Shown: piece by piece, positions 27,981 to 36,659 of the stretch
Numbering within the stretch: position 1 is the first letter of the stretch
How the letters are laid out: the number at the start of each line of letters is the position of its first letter
NCBI RefSeq assembly: GCF_002943425.1
Contig: NZ_PTRA01000004.1
Span: 310,001 to 374,000 of the forward strand
Source: Siphonobacter curvatus
GTDB taxonomy: Bacteria > Bacteroidota > Bacteroidia > Cytophagales > Spirosomataceae
Reading direction: 5' to 3'
Length of the DNA stretch: 64,000 nucleotides
Notes under the pieces: model-generated
Told to the model about the DNA's origin: nothing
The model's input: only the letters and a program-made list of their open reading frames with translations
Databases searched by the model: none
Position numbers and translations under genes: made by a program

Positions 27981-28030
27981 GTTAGGCTCATAACCCAAGG
28001 GTCACAGGTTCGAGTCCTGTTCCCGCTACT
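27981..28030 (+). repeat. Right copy of tRNA-derived 50-bp direct repeat (displaced tRNA-fMet 3' half)
   Basis: Carries the anticodon arm, variable loop, T arm and 3' acceptor strand of tRNA-fMet, but no 5' acceptor strand or D arm, so it cannot fold into a tRNA. 48 of 50 bases match 21447-21496; the two changes would break one anticodon-stem pair. It marks the right border of the island. Confidence 0.85.
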
Positions 28031-28032
28031 AG

Positions 28033-28062
28033 AAAAGCCGATGATCACTGATCGGCTTTTTA
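28033..28062 (+). terminator. Terminator after the displaced tRNA half
   Basis: AAAAGCCGAT / ATCGGCTTTT hairpin with downstream T-rich sequence, at the same distance from the tRNA end as an ordinary tRNA terminator. It is probably the original tRNA-fMet terminator. Confidence 0.75.
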
Positions 28063-28083
28063 TTTTATACCTATCTGGCTGAA

Positions 28084-28206
28084 TTACAACGTATTCAGAT
28101 AGATTTCGAGCCTAGTATATCCGCTCTTATGAATCGTATTGCGATCCTCCGCATTATTAGGATCCAGACCATTCGCTTCCTCACGGCAATCGAGCACCCC
28201 GTCCTA
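28084..28206 (-). pseudogene. C-terminal remnant of a secreted polysaccharide lyase-like protein
   Basis: On the minus strand the frame reads DGVLDCREEANGLDPNNAED, then RNTIHKSGYTRLEIYLNTL and TAA at 28086-28084. This calcium-binding DxDxDG-type repeat followed by GYTxLExYLN is the usual end of Bacteroidota pectate lyases (PL1-like). Just upstream, TAG replaces the expected codon after the first Asp, and nothing of the catalytic domain remains. It lies just outside the island, so the loss may have accompanied the insertion. Confidence 0.6.
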
Positions 28207-28279
28207 ATACGTATCCAACGGTGTTGCAGCCATCGCCTGTTCGGGCCAACGTAAAGGTTTCTTATACCATATAAGTTTA

Positions 28280-28759
28280 TTAATCCGCAAGTACTACCCT
28301 TTCCGCTTTTTTCACTTTTCCAGCTTTATAATCTACTTTTAATACGGAGGACCTAAAATTTAAACCTGGCTTTCTTCCCGTAAAGTACCTCCAAGAATCA
28401 CTTTTTATATCATTACCCTCCAATCCTACTAGTTGAATAACCTCCGCCTTTGATTTTCCGATTAATAATTTACTATCGATAAGATCATCCTCTATTTCAT
28501 AACGCGTATCTTTTTCTGTAGCCCACCTATTGGCTGTAAAAGCATGTTTAGGATAATAATTTATAACCATAAAAAATAGGACGATACAGCTTATAAAAAA
28601 TACAGGCGTAAATACAATCGTCAATAACCAAAGTATTAATATTCGTATTTTTTTATTTGTAATCCGTTTCTTCAACAAGCTTTGGATTAGATAATAGACA
28701 GGAATACTAAATAAATAAAGAATACTCAAGGGGATTAAAAAGACGACAATACTTTCCAT
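28280..28759 (-). CDS. Small membrane protein with BamE/SmpA-like tail, function unknown
   Basis: A 159-residue protein. Two hydrophobic segments (VVFLIPLSILYLFSIPVYYL and ILILWLLTIVFTPVFFISCI, extending into VLFFMVINYY) are followed by a soluble part with LLIGKSKAEVIQLVGLEG and SDSWRYFTGRKPG. The GKSKAEVxxLLG pattern with a later Trp-Tyr and a beta strand (VLKVDYKAGKV) recalls the BamE/SmpA-type fold seen in many small Bacteroidota proteins. It is AT-rich compared with its neighbours. Function unknown. Confidence 0.7.
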   Translation of the reverse strand: MESIVVFLIPLSILYLFSIPVYYLIQSLLKKRITNKKIRILILWLLTIVFTPVFFISCIVLFFMVINYYPKHAFTANRWATEKDTRYEIEDDLIDSKLLIGKSKAEVIQLVGLEGNDIKSDSWRYFTGRKPGLNFRSSVLKVDYKAGKVKKAERVVLAD

Positions 28760-29468
28760 CGAAGTGAAAATATAATTAGAATAATATAGTCATACCTAAT
28801 GAATCAATAGAACGTTTATTTTCACAACATGTAAATGTTCTTATTTATAAATTTTATTCAATTCGAATAGTTAGCAGATGCTAGTTTTTTAGAAAGATAA
28901 TTTTCACTCCAAGCCTATAATTCTCTTTACTTTCAAACAGGTTAGTGAACAATAATAGGTTCTTACAGGTCATTACCGCTAAATGATGTGTTGTATAACT
29001 TCTTATCCTATCCATTCGTCCTATCCCATAAGTTCGTAGGTCGCTTCTTTTTCGAGTACACGCTAGCTATGAAGGTATAGAGCCCCCCTTCCCTATAAAT
29101 CTCCACTTCATTTTGGGTTATGGCAGACATAACTAATACTCTAATAGCCACTTATCGCAATAAAGATAAATGTATATACTTTGAAATACAAAGTTCTTTG
29201 CATAAACCATCTCAGATTGAGTTAATCTGGCCTTAGGAATGGGTTGTAGTAATAGACAAAGTAGCTTCAGTAATCCTGGTAAACGCAGCTGACTACTAGT
29301 ACGGTCCTTTACGAAGATGTGGAGTACAGCGGTATACGATTGCGAATGCACTTTGCAGGATCAGCGAAAGTCAGTCGCTGATAGTAATGCATTATTCGTA
29401 CGTTTTTCTGGGAAAGTTTTGATCTGTAAGTGAAGAAAGTAGAAAATTATCATTTTCAAGTAACGTTT
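28760..29468. other. Intergenic stretch with shared dyad and tiny open frame
   Basis: No confident gene in about 700 bases. At 29175-29193 (plus strand) lies TATACTTTGAAATACAAAG, identical to the dyad upstream of the DoxX-like gene. Reading away from it on the minus strand, a 40-codon frame starts at ATG 29130 and ends at TAG 29010-29008 (MSAITQNEVEIYREGGLYTF ...). The frame could be the stub of a gene once controlled by the dyad. Confidence 0.4.
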
Positions 29469-29537
29469 AAAGCAGCTGAACCCTATCTTTTGAAATCTGC
29501 TAGGGGCAGATTTCAAAAGATAGGGTTCAGCTGCTTT
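29469..29537. terminator. Exceptionally long perfect hairpin (32-bp stem, 5-base loop)
   Basis: Left arm 29469-29500 and right arm 29506-29537 are exact reverse complements over 32 bases (outer end AAAGCAGCTGAACCC); the loop is TAGGG. It lies 9 bases after the stop of the molybdopterin oxidoreductase gene and so probably ends its transcript, though the T-run on the minus strand is poor and the stem is far longer than a normal terminator. Confidence 0.55.
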
Positions 29538-29546
29538 CCTTGCCTA

Positions 29547-31910
29547 CTAACCTATCGTCTTATCCAGTTCAGGCTTATGCCTACGAATATTAATCTTAAC
29601 ATACTTGGATGCCGGCATATTCGCCCCTTTTACCACATTGTTAATGGATACCAAAACATTGGCTTCCGGGAAATACGTCATCGTACTTTTTTGCGGAATC
29701 GAATATTTTACAACGATAAATAATGGAGCAACACGCTCGATTCCATCATCGTAATTGAACAAATCCACTTTATCGCCTTCTTTGAGTCCGGCTTTCGCCA
29801 TATCTTTTTCGTTCATCATCACCACTCTCCGTTCATTGAAAATCCCGCGGTATCGATCGTCTAAACCATAAATAACGGTATTGAATTGATCATGTGTTCG
29901 GGTCGTTCCCATCAGATATTCGTCGTCGGCCAGCGTATTATCCGGAATTGGGGTTACGTTAAACGCTGCTTTTCCCGGGTACGGTTCGCTGTTAAATTTT
30001 CCATCTCTGGCGGCGTTCGGCAGATAAAACCCACCCTTTTGCACGACGCGTTCATTATACCTTTCAAAGCCCGGAATACACTGCTCCACATCCTCACGAA
30101 TGGCGTCATAACTGTTCATAAAACGGTCCCAATCAATCACGGAACGTTCACCCAAAACCGCTTTCGCCATTCGACAAGCCACGTGCGTTTCATTGATCAG
30201 GTGTTCCGAAATGGGTTCCAGTACGCCACGTGACGACTCGATTACGCCCATTGAGTTTTCCGTACTCACGTGTTGCAGCTCTCCATTTACTAGGTCTTTT
30301 TCACTTCGGGAAATTACCGGAAGGATCAAGGCTTCTTTGCCGTGAACCAAGTGGTTTCGATTCAGCTTGATGGAAACGATTACGGACATTTCCAGCTTTC
30401 GCATTGCTTCGGCGGAATAGGTAGTATCGGGAGCGGCGGATAGGAAATTTCCGCCCATGCAGAACATAAATTTCACCTTCTCCTCGTGCATGGCTTTCAG
30501 GGCCTTCACCACATCGTAACCACCCGCTCTGGGAACGTTAAACCCGTAAAAGGATTCCAGTTTGTCCAGTTGCTCTTTAGTCGGATGGTGATTGATCAGT
30601 AAGGTTCGGTTGCCCTGCACATTGCTATGACCACGCACGGGACACACACCTCCCCCTTTGATTCCGATACTGCCTTTCATCAGCAACAGATTCACGATGT
30701 TGTAGATCATTTCCACGCCATTGTGCTGCTGCGTGATTCCCATTCCCCAGGCAATCAGAATTCGTTTTCGGGCGGCAATCATTTGGGCCGCTTCCCTCAG
30801 TTTTTCAATCGAAACGCCACAGGCCTCCGAAAGAAAATTTAGATCATACTGCTTTAACTCCTCCGCCAGGTCGTCAAAACCTGCCGTTTTATTCGCGATG
30901 AATTCATGATCGAGCACTTTCCCGGGATTTTTGGCTTCCTCTTCCAGCAACAGTATTTGCAGGGCTTTCAGCAGGGCCATGTCTCCGTTGATTTTAACGG
31001 GAAGATACAAATCGGACAATTCGAGCGGTTTCCTGAGCAGGGCACTCGGACTTTGCGGATCTTTAAAGCCCATCAAACCGGCTTCCGGTAGCGGATTGAT
31101 GGCCATAATCTTCGCTCCATTTTTCTTCCCTCGAGCTAAGGCCGAAAGCATCCGCGGAGAGTTGGTACCCGGATTTTGTCCGATGATGATGATGAGTTCA
31201 GAATCGTAGAAATCTTCCAGCTTCACGGTCCCTTTGCCAATACCAATGCACCGGGTCAGGGCGTAGCCAGAGGTTTCGTGACACATATTGGAGCAATCCG
31301 GGAAGTTATTGGTACCGAATTCGCGGGCGAATAATTGATAGACCCAGGTGGCCTCGTTACTCGTTCTTCCCGAGGTATAGAAGATGGCCTCGTTGGGGGA
31401 AGCCAGACCGTTTAACTTTTCAGCAATTTTAGCGAAGGCCCTTTCCCAGCTGATGGGCTGGTAATGCGTTCCGCCCTGGGGCAAATACATTGGTTCTGCG
31501 ATTCGACCCAACTGACTAATTTCATAATCAGACCGTTGGGACAAGTCGTATAATGAATTTTCTTTGAAAAAGTCTGCCCCAATCTTCTTGGAAGTGGCTT
31601 CCTCGGCGAGTGCTTTGGCTCCGCTTTCGCAGTACTCGCCCAATCGGGAACGCTCATCATCGGGATCGGGCCAGGCACAGCTGGGGCAATCGAAGCCGCC
31701 AAACTGATTCATGGCAAACAACGCTTTTCCACCCCGAAGTACCGAATCATTTTTTACCAACTGCTCCACCGAATGCTTGACGGCCGGAGCACCGGCGGCC
31801 CAGCTTTTAGGTGATTTGTGTTTTAAATCCAATAACTGATGCGGAGGTTCTGCGGCAGGCAATAGACTGGTAGGATCAGCTATCTTTTTATCATTTTCAT
31901 TCGTTTTCAT
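29547..31910 (-). CDS. FdhF/YdeP-family molybdopterin oxidoreductase
   Basis: A 787-residue molybdopterin-guanine-dinucleotide enzyme of the formate-dehydrogenase-like YdeP group. GGFDCPSCAWPDPDDERSRL near residue 75 is the YdeP-type N-terminal motif with C-x2-C; the region GGTHYQPISWERAFAKIAEK, then IFYTSGRTSNEATWVYQLFA, CSNMCHETSGYALTRCIGIG and LIIIIGQNPGTNSPRMLSAL belongs to the MGD-binding core. GIKGGGVCPVRGHSNVQGNR is also typical. The C-terminal molybdopterin-dinucleotide-binding domain begins near DEYLMGTTRTHDQFNTVIYG. No twin-arginine signal is present, so it is cytoplasmic. Substrate unknown; the E. coli homologue is linked to acid resistance. FdhD, needed to sulfurate the cofactor, is encoded upstream on the same strand. 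Confidence 0.94.
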   Translation of the reverse strand: MKTNENDKKIADPTSLLPAAEPPHQLLDLKHKSPKSWAAGAPAVKHSVEQLVKNDSVLRGGKALFAMNQFGGFDCPSCAWPDPDDERSRLGEYCESGAKALAEEATSKKIGADFFKENSLYDLSQRSDYEISQLGRIAEPMYLPQGGTHYQPISWERAFAKIAEKLNGLASPNEAIFYTSGRTSNEATWVYQLFAREFGTNNFPDCSNMCHETSGYALTRCIGIGKGTVKLEDFYDSELIIIIGQNPGTNSPRMLSALARGKKNGAKIMAINPLPEAGLMGFKDPQSPSALLRKPLELSDLYLPVKINGDMALLKALQILLLEEEAKNPGKVLDHEFIANKTAGFDDLAEELKQYDLNFLSEACGVSIEKLREAAQMIAARKRILIAWGMGITQQHNGVEMIYNIVNLLLMKGSIGIKGGGVCPVRGHSNVQGNRTLLINHHPTKEQLDKLESFYGFNVPRAGGYDVVKALKAMHEEKVKFMFCMGGNFLSAAPDTTYSAEAMRKLEMSVIVSIKLNRNHLVHGKEALILPVISRSEKDLVNGELQHVSTENSMGVIESSRGVLEPISEHLINETHVACRMAKAVLGERSVIDWDRFMNSYDAIREDVEQCIPGFERYNERVVQKGGFYLPNAARDGKFNSEPYPGKAAFNVTPIPDNTLADDEYLMGTTRTHDQFNTVIYGLDDRYRGIFNERRVVMMNEKDMAKAGLKEGDKVDLFNYDDGIERVAPLFIVVKYSIPQKSTMTYFPEANVLVSINNVVKGANMPASKYVKINIRRHKPELDKTIG

Positions 31911-32125
31911 AAGGCTTTCATTAAAGAGGATAGTTACGTTTGGGCACTAGTACTCTGGTCTTCTGCGGGGGTAGAGATACGGATAAAAGCTCTCGGCTAA
32001 CTAGTAACCTTTCACCAGTAAGAATTCCTTTCTGAATCAATTTTCCAGTAGTTAACCCCATTCCATTTACTATCAATCACACGATGTATGGTTGCCAGGA
32101 TACGGTTTATTCAAGCGATCGCATG

Positions 32126-32995
32126 CTATTCTCCGATTTGAAAAGGGCTTCCAGCATGATACATATTGAATCGATTATGACGCATAAATCCCAGTAAAGT
32201 AATATCAAATTCCTTGGCCAGATCCACGGCTAAACTCGAAGGAGCTCCGATCGCTGCTACCACCGAAATACCGGCCATGGCTGCTTTTTGAATCAGCTCG
32301 AAGCTGGCTCTGCCGCTTAGTACCAAAATACGATCCCTGAGCGGTATTTGCCCGGTAAGCAAAGCATTTCCAATGAGTTTATCCAGGGCATTGTGCCTTC
32401 CGACATCTTCCCGCAGGGCCAGCAGATTACCCTCAAAATCAAAAAGTCCTGACGCGTGGATGCCACCGGTAGCACTGAAATTGCTCTGGAAGGTTTGTAA
32501 TTTTTCAGCGAGCTGATAAATCGTTTCGAGACGAATGAGCTGCGGCTTTTGGTCCAGTTTTTGAAAGGCACTGACCGTTCGGATGGAAGCGATGGAGCCT
32601 TTGCCACAAACGCCACAGCTGGAAGTAGTATAAAAATTCCGATCGGCATGCATCAGTTGGGGCACAAAACCCGCGGCAAGCTCAACGATGATCACATTCT
32701 CAGCATTACGGGAACATGCCGCCCGAGCATGATCAACACTCCGGATCTGCTGCGAATCCGAAAGAATGCCTTCCGTAAATAAGAATCCAAGGGCCAGCTC
32801 CGCATCGTCGCCCGGCGTCCGCATCGTTACGGATATGTTTTTGGTGATCGGTGTGGCCTGATCCTCATAGGAAATTCTGATTTCCAACGGCTCTTCCACG
32901 GAAACCGCATCGGTATAAGGAAAACGCTCGTTCTCCGTCACTTTGACGATTTCGATCGTTCGCACGGAGTTCTGTTTCAAGGTATGGGCTTTCAT
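32126..32995 (-). CDS. fdhD: Formate dehydrogenase accessory sulfurtransferase FdhD
   Basis: A 289-residue protein that transfers sulfur from a cysteine desulfurase to the molybdenum cofactor of formate-dehydrogenase-like enzymes. The signature TSSCGVCGKGSIASI with the two catalytic cysteines is present, with VSVEEPLEIRI near the N-terminus, MRTPGDDAELALGFLFTEGI, TGGIHASGLFDFEGNLLALR, EDVGRHNALDKLIG and LSGRASFELIQKAAMAGI, all conserved in FdhD. ATG 32995 is preferred; an in-frame GTG at 33040 would add 15 residues. The YdeP-like oxidoreductase encoded 215 bases downstream is the obvious client. Confidence 0.95.
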   Translation of the reverse strand: MKAHTLKQNSVRTIEIVKVTENERFPYTDAVSVEEPLEIRISYEDQATPITKNISVTMRTPGDDAELALGFLFTEGILSDSQQIRSVDHARAACSRNAENVIIVELAAGFVPQLMHADRNFYTTSSCGVCGKGSIASIRTVSAFQKLDQKPQLIRLETIYQLAEKLQTFQSNFSATGGIHASGLFDFEGNLLALREDVGRHNALDKLIGNALLTGQIPLRDRILVLSGRASFELIQKAAMAGISVVAAIGAPSSLAVDLAKEFDITLLGFMRHNRFNMYHAGSPFQIGE

Positions 32996-33221
32996 GCCAA
33001 TAAAACCGCTAACCCTGGGGTTTTGTTGTCTGCTGCTCACCCGATGGATATAAGCCTAACTCAGCAGGTTACTTCTATAGAACTTAAAAGGAATCGTGAA
33101 AGGAAAGAAAGAGCGGATGTAAACCTAAAGTACCAACAAACGCAGTAATAGAGGATTCACCTGGCAAAGTTGCTGGTGACGCTTCACTAGACACCAATAA
33201 TGGCGGGAGCATTACTTAGGG

Positions 33222-33767
33222 TTATACACAATACTTTTGAATCAGAGCTTCTTCTATACCCTTCTTACGTCCCAGGTAAGCCAGCACTCTAACCAAGGGC
33301 GTAGTGAGGAGTCCTGCCAGACCCGTCAACCGCATATCGCTCATCACCGCACCTATTCCCATATGATAGATATTCCTGGGAATATTCGCCTTTGAATACT
33401 GTCCATCCTGAGCTAAGCCACACAGAATTCTTAGTGTATTCTCCAAACCCGTAGAACCAGGCACTACCTTGTTGGTGAACGTAATAGGATGGTCGTTCTG
33501 ATTAAAGAACCGGTGATTTTCTCCTTTTTTTACTAAATACGATTCTCCCGGCTTCAAAAATATCTTCTTCCCGTGCTTCAATTCCATGCCCAATATGCCT
33601 TCCTGTGCGGTAAATAGTTCCGTATACGCTTTGTGATAATGCATGGGATTCCCACCACCCGGTTCCAGAGAAATTTCAAGTTCAGAGTACGCCCCAGAAG
33701 TTTCTTCAGAAGTAGTCACGAATACAATGGTTTCCTTTAGTGCAGGATTGTAGATAGTTCTTTTCAT
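33222..33767 (-). CDS. Cupin-domain protein
   Basis: A 181-residue protein with a single beta-barrel cupin in its first ~110 residues. Motif 1 is GGGNPMHYHKAYTELFTAQE, holding His-x-His and Glu metal ligands, with GILGMELKHGKK after it; motif 2 is PGESYLVKKGENHRFFNQ. The C-terminal 60 residues are helical and without known features (LRILCGLAQDGQ; LTGLAGLLTTPLVRVLAYLG). The start is ATG 33767; TTG 33773 is the only alternative close by. Such cupins can be small enzymes or binding proteins; the role here is unknown. Confidence 0.85.
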   Translation of the reverse strand: MKRTIYNPALKETIVFVTTSEETSGAYSELEISLEPGGGNPMHYHKAYTELFTAQEGILGMELKHGKKIFLKPGESYLVKKGENHRFFNQNDHPITFTNKVVPGSTGLENTLRILCGLAQDGQYSKANIPRNIYHMGIGAVMSDMRLTGLAGLLTTPLVRVLAYLGRKKGIEEALIQKYCV

Positions 33768-33991
33768 ATTCAATTTATGAATTAATAAATCTTTTCTTAG
33801 GAGATAGCTAGACTATTAGCTCCTTTATTTTAAGCAATACCTAGTAAGGTATGTAATTTATATACATTATTAATAAAAATTTCCTTGCGTCAAGGAATGT
33901 TTCGGTTAGCGTCAAGAACAGACCCGCCGTTACTAGTGATGCTTTGCTAAACACTAACAACGGCGGTAAAATCAGAATGTATGTTCAGCTT

Positions 33992-34810
33992 TTATTCCGT
34001 TTTATTTAATGTCCAAATAATTGCTTTTTCTTTTGTCGCTCTAAAAATGGTGTTGTGTTTTTCTTTTGGCTCGGGTGAATAATTCCATTGTACTGTTGAG
34101 AGATTTTTTTTCTGGAAGATTTTTGCCAACTCATCGGTATATTGTGAAATGCCTTCTGTATTTGAACCCGCAAACCAAATCCGTTTCTCTGTTTTAGAAA
34201 AATCGTTTAAATACTTTTCTGTAGTTTTGATTAAATAGTGATTATTCCACCAAAGAGAAGGGTCAAACGCAATATAATGATTGAATAGGTCAGGCGTAAG
34301 AAAGAATGTTTCTACTACAAATAGTCCTGCTAAAGATTCGCCGATAATACTTTTTCTAGGTGTTACTCTGTACCGTTTGTTTATTTCGGGGAAAAGTTCC
34401 TCTTTTATGAAAGCTCTAAATTTTTCTGAACCTCCAACCACTGGGGCGATTTCTTTATCTTTTTCTACTTCAGTAAAACCAGTCAAATCCCTTCTTCGTT
34501 GCGTATTTTCAATTCCTACTAGAATTAAAGGCTTTATTTTATTCTCCTGGATCAATTTAGCCAACGTATTAGCAAGATGAGGAAAGTCTTCTTGTATTCC
34601 TCCGTCTGCCATATACATTACCGGCAATGAATCAGTGTTTGTTTTATAATTTGCGGGTAGCCATACATTAATGGTCCTTTCTTCTCCAACTTTTTTAGAG
34701 TGAATTTTAAAGGTTTCGTGTTCTGGAATTGGATCGTCTGGCTTTGATGCTTTTGAAAAACTTGTAAGTACTACAAGTATAACTAGTAAATTATAATAAA
34801 TGAATTTCAT
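33992..34810 (-). CDS. Secreted alpha/beta hydrolase of the esterase D / enterochelin esterase type
   Basis: A 272-residue serine esterase. An N-terminal signal sequence (MKFIYYNLLVILVVLTSFSK) is followed by the esterase-like fold: NVWLPANYKTNTDSLPVMYM and ADGG with the oxyanion region, LILVGIENTQRRRDLT, and the nucleophile elbow GESLAG with Ser159. The catalytic Asp is likely in the FDPSLWW/AGSNTEG region and the His in EKHNTIF near the C-terminus. Family members cleave siderophore esters, S-formylglutathione or acylated sugars; the substrate is unknown. The codons are AT-rich compared with most of the window, so recent acquisition is possible. ATG 34810 is preferred over the ATGs 3-7 codons upstream because it begins the signal peptide. 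Confidence 0.88.
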   Translation of the reverse strand: MKFIYYNLLVILVVLTSFSKASKPDDPIPEHETFKIHSKKVGEERTINVWLPANYKTNTDSLPVMYMADGGIQEDFPHLANTLAKLIQENKIKPLILVGIENTQRRRDLTGFTEVEKDKEIAPVVGGSEKFRAFIKEELFPEINKRYRVTPRKSIIGESLAGLFVVETFFLTPDLFNHYIAFDPSLWWNNHYLIKTTEKYLNDFSKTEKRIWFAGSNTEGISQYTDELAKIFQKKNLSTVQWNYSPEPKEKHNTIFRATKEKAIIWTLNKTE

Positions 34811-34932
34811 GTTTTTTTTGCCCATTAACATTTTCTATACTGTCATTTCAAACGGTAAAATAAATGCAATGATAAGCTTTGTTTCGAGTGATGTACTAAG
34901 AACTTAACGCTTGGAACCTTTTATCGCCTTGC

Positions 34933-35298
34933 CTAGCTATTCCGCAAAATCTTTTCTAGGGCACGACCTTTCGCTAATTCGTCCACGAGTTTATCCAGAT
35001 ACCGAACCTGACGAGTGAGCGGGTTTTCAATGTCTTCAATCCGATAGCCACAAATAGTTCCGGTAATCAGATAAGCGTCAGGATTGAGGGTGGCTTGTTC
35101 GAAAAAAGATTCAAAGGATACTTTTTCATGGATCAGAGCCTGAATTTTCTGATCATCAAATCCTGTCAGCCATTCAATGACCTGATGCAATTCTTCCTGA
35201 GTGCGGCCTTTCTTTTCTACTTTCGTTACGTAATGCGGGTATACGGACGAGAATGTCATAGTGGCGATACGCTGATCGTGGGTAGCTGAATTGTTCAT
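34933..35298 (-). CDS. DUF2200-family protein
   Basis: A 121-residue cytoplasmic protein that matches the DUF2200 pattern: [20 protein letters not shown], then [20 protein letters not shown], and [20 protein letters not shown], then [20 protein letters not shown]. Members are widespread in bacteria, short, and of unknown function; the name means only that the family has been catalogued. It stands alone with gaps of 120 and 220 bases on either side. Confidence 0.88.
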   Translation of the reverse strand: MNNSATHDQRIATMTFSSVYPHYVTKVEKKGRTQEELHQVIEWLTGFDDQKIQALIHEKVSFESFFEQATLNPDAYLITGTICGYRIEDIENPLTRQVRYLDKLVDELAKGRALEKILRNS

Positions 35299-35521
35299 GA
35301 GATCATTTTCAAAATGATAAAATTAAGTCGCTTATAATTATTCCAACTAAGTTTACCTAAATAGTATACTATCTTTTAAAAGGAATGTTGCAAATAAATC
35401 GATGAATATCAGCGCATTATAGTTTATGTCGATAACAGAAATTATCTTATCAACTTGTAAACACTTTTCCTCAATAATGATTTATAGCTTAACATAGAAC
35501 TGATTATATAACAAAAGTAGG

Positions 35522-35986
35522 ATGTTGATTCACTTTAAAGATTGGGAGTTTGAGGTCGATAGACGAATTACTAAAGACGTTTATGATGCCATAGATAAGG
35601 GGGGTGCTCAAACCTGTGGATGTAACTATTGTCTGAACTTCCTCCTTCAACAAGAGGGCATTTATCCACCAGAAGTAGTCGTATTCTTCGAGGAAGTGGG
35701 TATTGATTATCACAAGGAAGTAGAAGTGGTTGAATACGGAGAGGTAGAAAAGGGCCAATACCTGTACAACAGTTGGTTTCACTTCGCTGGTAGGATAATG
35801 AAGGGCAAAACTTCTGCTCGGCTCTTACCAACCGGCGGCTATCAGTTCGAGTTAACTTCCCTCACTGAAACAGCTAAAATTGGTTTTTGGCCTAATAACG
35901 ACTTAGCCTACTTCCCAAACGGAATTCCTTTAGTTCAAGTTGAGTTTGAAATTCGCTTACCTTGGAAGCTGAACGCGGGAAATTAA
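35522..35986 (+). CDS. Hypothetical protein with CxCxxC motif
   Basis: A 154-residue soluble protein. It opens with MLIHFKDWEFEVDRRITKDV and has CGCNYCLNF near residue 32, a likely metal or Fe-S site, followed by alternating acidic strands (VEVVEYGEVEKGQYLYNSWF). I do not recognise the family by name; similar small proteins are scattered in Bacteroidota and Firmicutes. It is the only plus-strand gene of size in this part of the window. Confidence 0.65.
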   Translation: MLIHFKDWEFEVDRRITKDVYDAIDKGGAQTCGCNYCLNFLLQQEGIYPPEVVVFFEEVGIDYHKEVEVVEYGEVEKGQYLYNSWFHFAGRIMKGKTSARLLPTGGYQFELTSLTETAKIGFWPNNDLAYFPNGIPLVQVEFEIRLPWKLNAGN

Positions 35987-36034
35987 AATTGAGACTAGGT
36001 TAACATTTATGCACTTCTACAACAGAAATAGGCG

Positions 36035-36154
36035 ATGAATTATAGTCTCTATTTAGTCTTACTGTGTTATATTTCGATCGGTTGTACAAGCCAAGAGAAA
36101 AAAGGGAAATTACGGAAAATCAAGTCTAAAGGTATAATCTATTTACTACTGTAA
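36035..36154 (+). CDS. Possible 39-residue lipoprotein
   Basis: A short frame, MNYSLYLVLLCYISIGCTSQ followed by EKKGKLRKIKSKGIIYLLL, contains a hydrophobic signal and a plausible lipobox ending in Cys17. It may be a small lipoprotein or the N-terminal stub of a larger one. It runs 16 bases into the end of the opposite-strand gene at 36139. Confidence 0.35.
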   Translation: MNYSLYLVLLCYISIGCTSQEKKGKLRKIKSKGIIYLLL

Positions 36155-36534
36155 GGTATTTTCCTGAATGGCTTTGGAAGTAATGAACCTGCTCGTAATG
36201 GGCAATCATCTTTAAGTACTTTCAATACCATCTCCTCATTTTTGATTATCACTTGATAAATCCCAATAGCTTGGGTGTCACAGGGACTAGTTCCACTTAT
36301 TTTTTTCCAAATCAGCGAATCTCCCTTCATTGTATAGGTCATCGTTTCGAGCAACTGCTTGTCCGCTACCGTATACATAGTCATCGTGTCTACTCCATAG
36401 CGAAGAACAACATCCACGACTTTGCTCGTATGGACAGTACCTTGCCAGGCAGTATTAGCTAGTGGGTTTTTTATCTGAGCAGTAGTCGTTAAGCTAGCTG
36501 CTATAAGAAGAGTACTAACCAATAATTCTTTCAT
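36139..36534 (-). CDS. Secreted hypothetical protein
   Basis: A 131-residue protein with a signal peptide (MKELLVSTLLIAASLTTTAQ) and a small beta-rich mature domain: NTAWQGTVHTSKVVDVVLRY and GDSLIWKKISGTSPCDTQAI. The pattern of a short strand beginning NTxWQG and later SPCD recalls small lipocalin-like proteins of Bacteroidota. Two cysteines (SPCD, DDCP) may form a disulfide. Function unknown. Confidence 0.65.
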   Translation of the reverse strand: MKELLVSTLLIAASLTTTAQIKNPLANTAWQGTVHTSKVVDVVLRYGVDTMTMYTVADKQLLETMTYTMKGDSLIWKKISGTSPCDTQAIGIYQVIIKNEEMVLKVLKDDCPLRAGSLLPKPFRKIPYSSK

Positions 36535-36659
36535 AAGATAAAGTAGTAGTGTATCGTCAAGAAAAGGTTAAATTTATTAAGCTAGACCAACTAGCTTTAG
36601 CGTATAACTACCTGATTTATGCCATATAAATGCTTTCATCAAGCTGGTAAATGTACTAA

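Noticed and set aside
27981-28030. A second tRNA-Met gene
   Set aside because: Only the 3' half is present; the 5' acceptor strand and D arm are missing and two bases differ, so no cloverleaf can form.
29008-29130. 40-residue protein downstream of the shared dyad
   Set aside because: It starts suitably near the dyad but is short, with no recognisable feature; kept only as context for the dyad.
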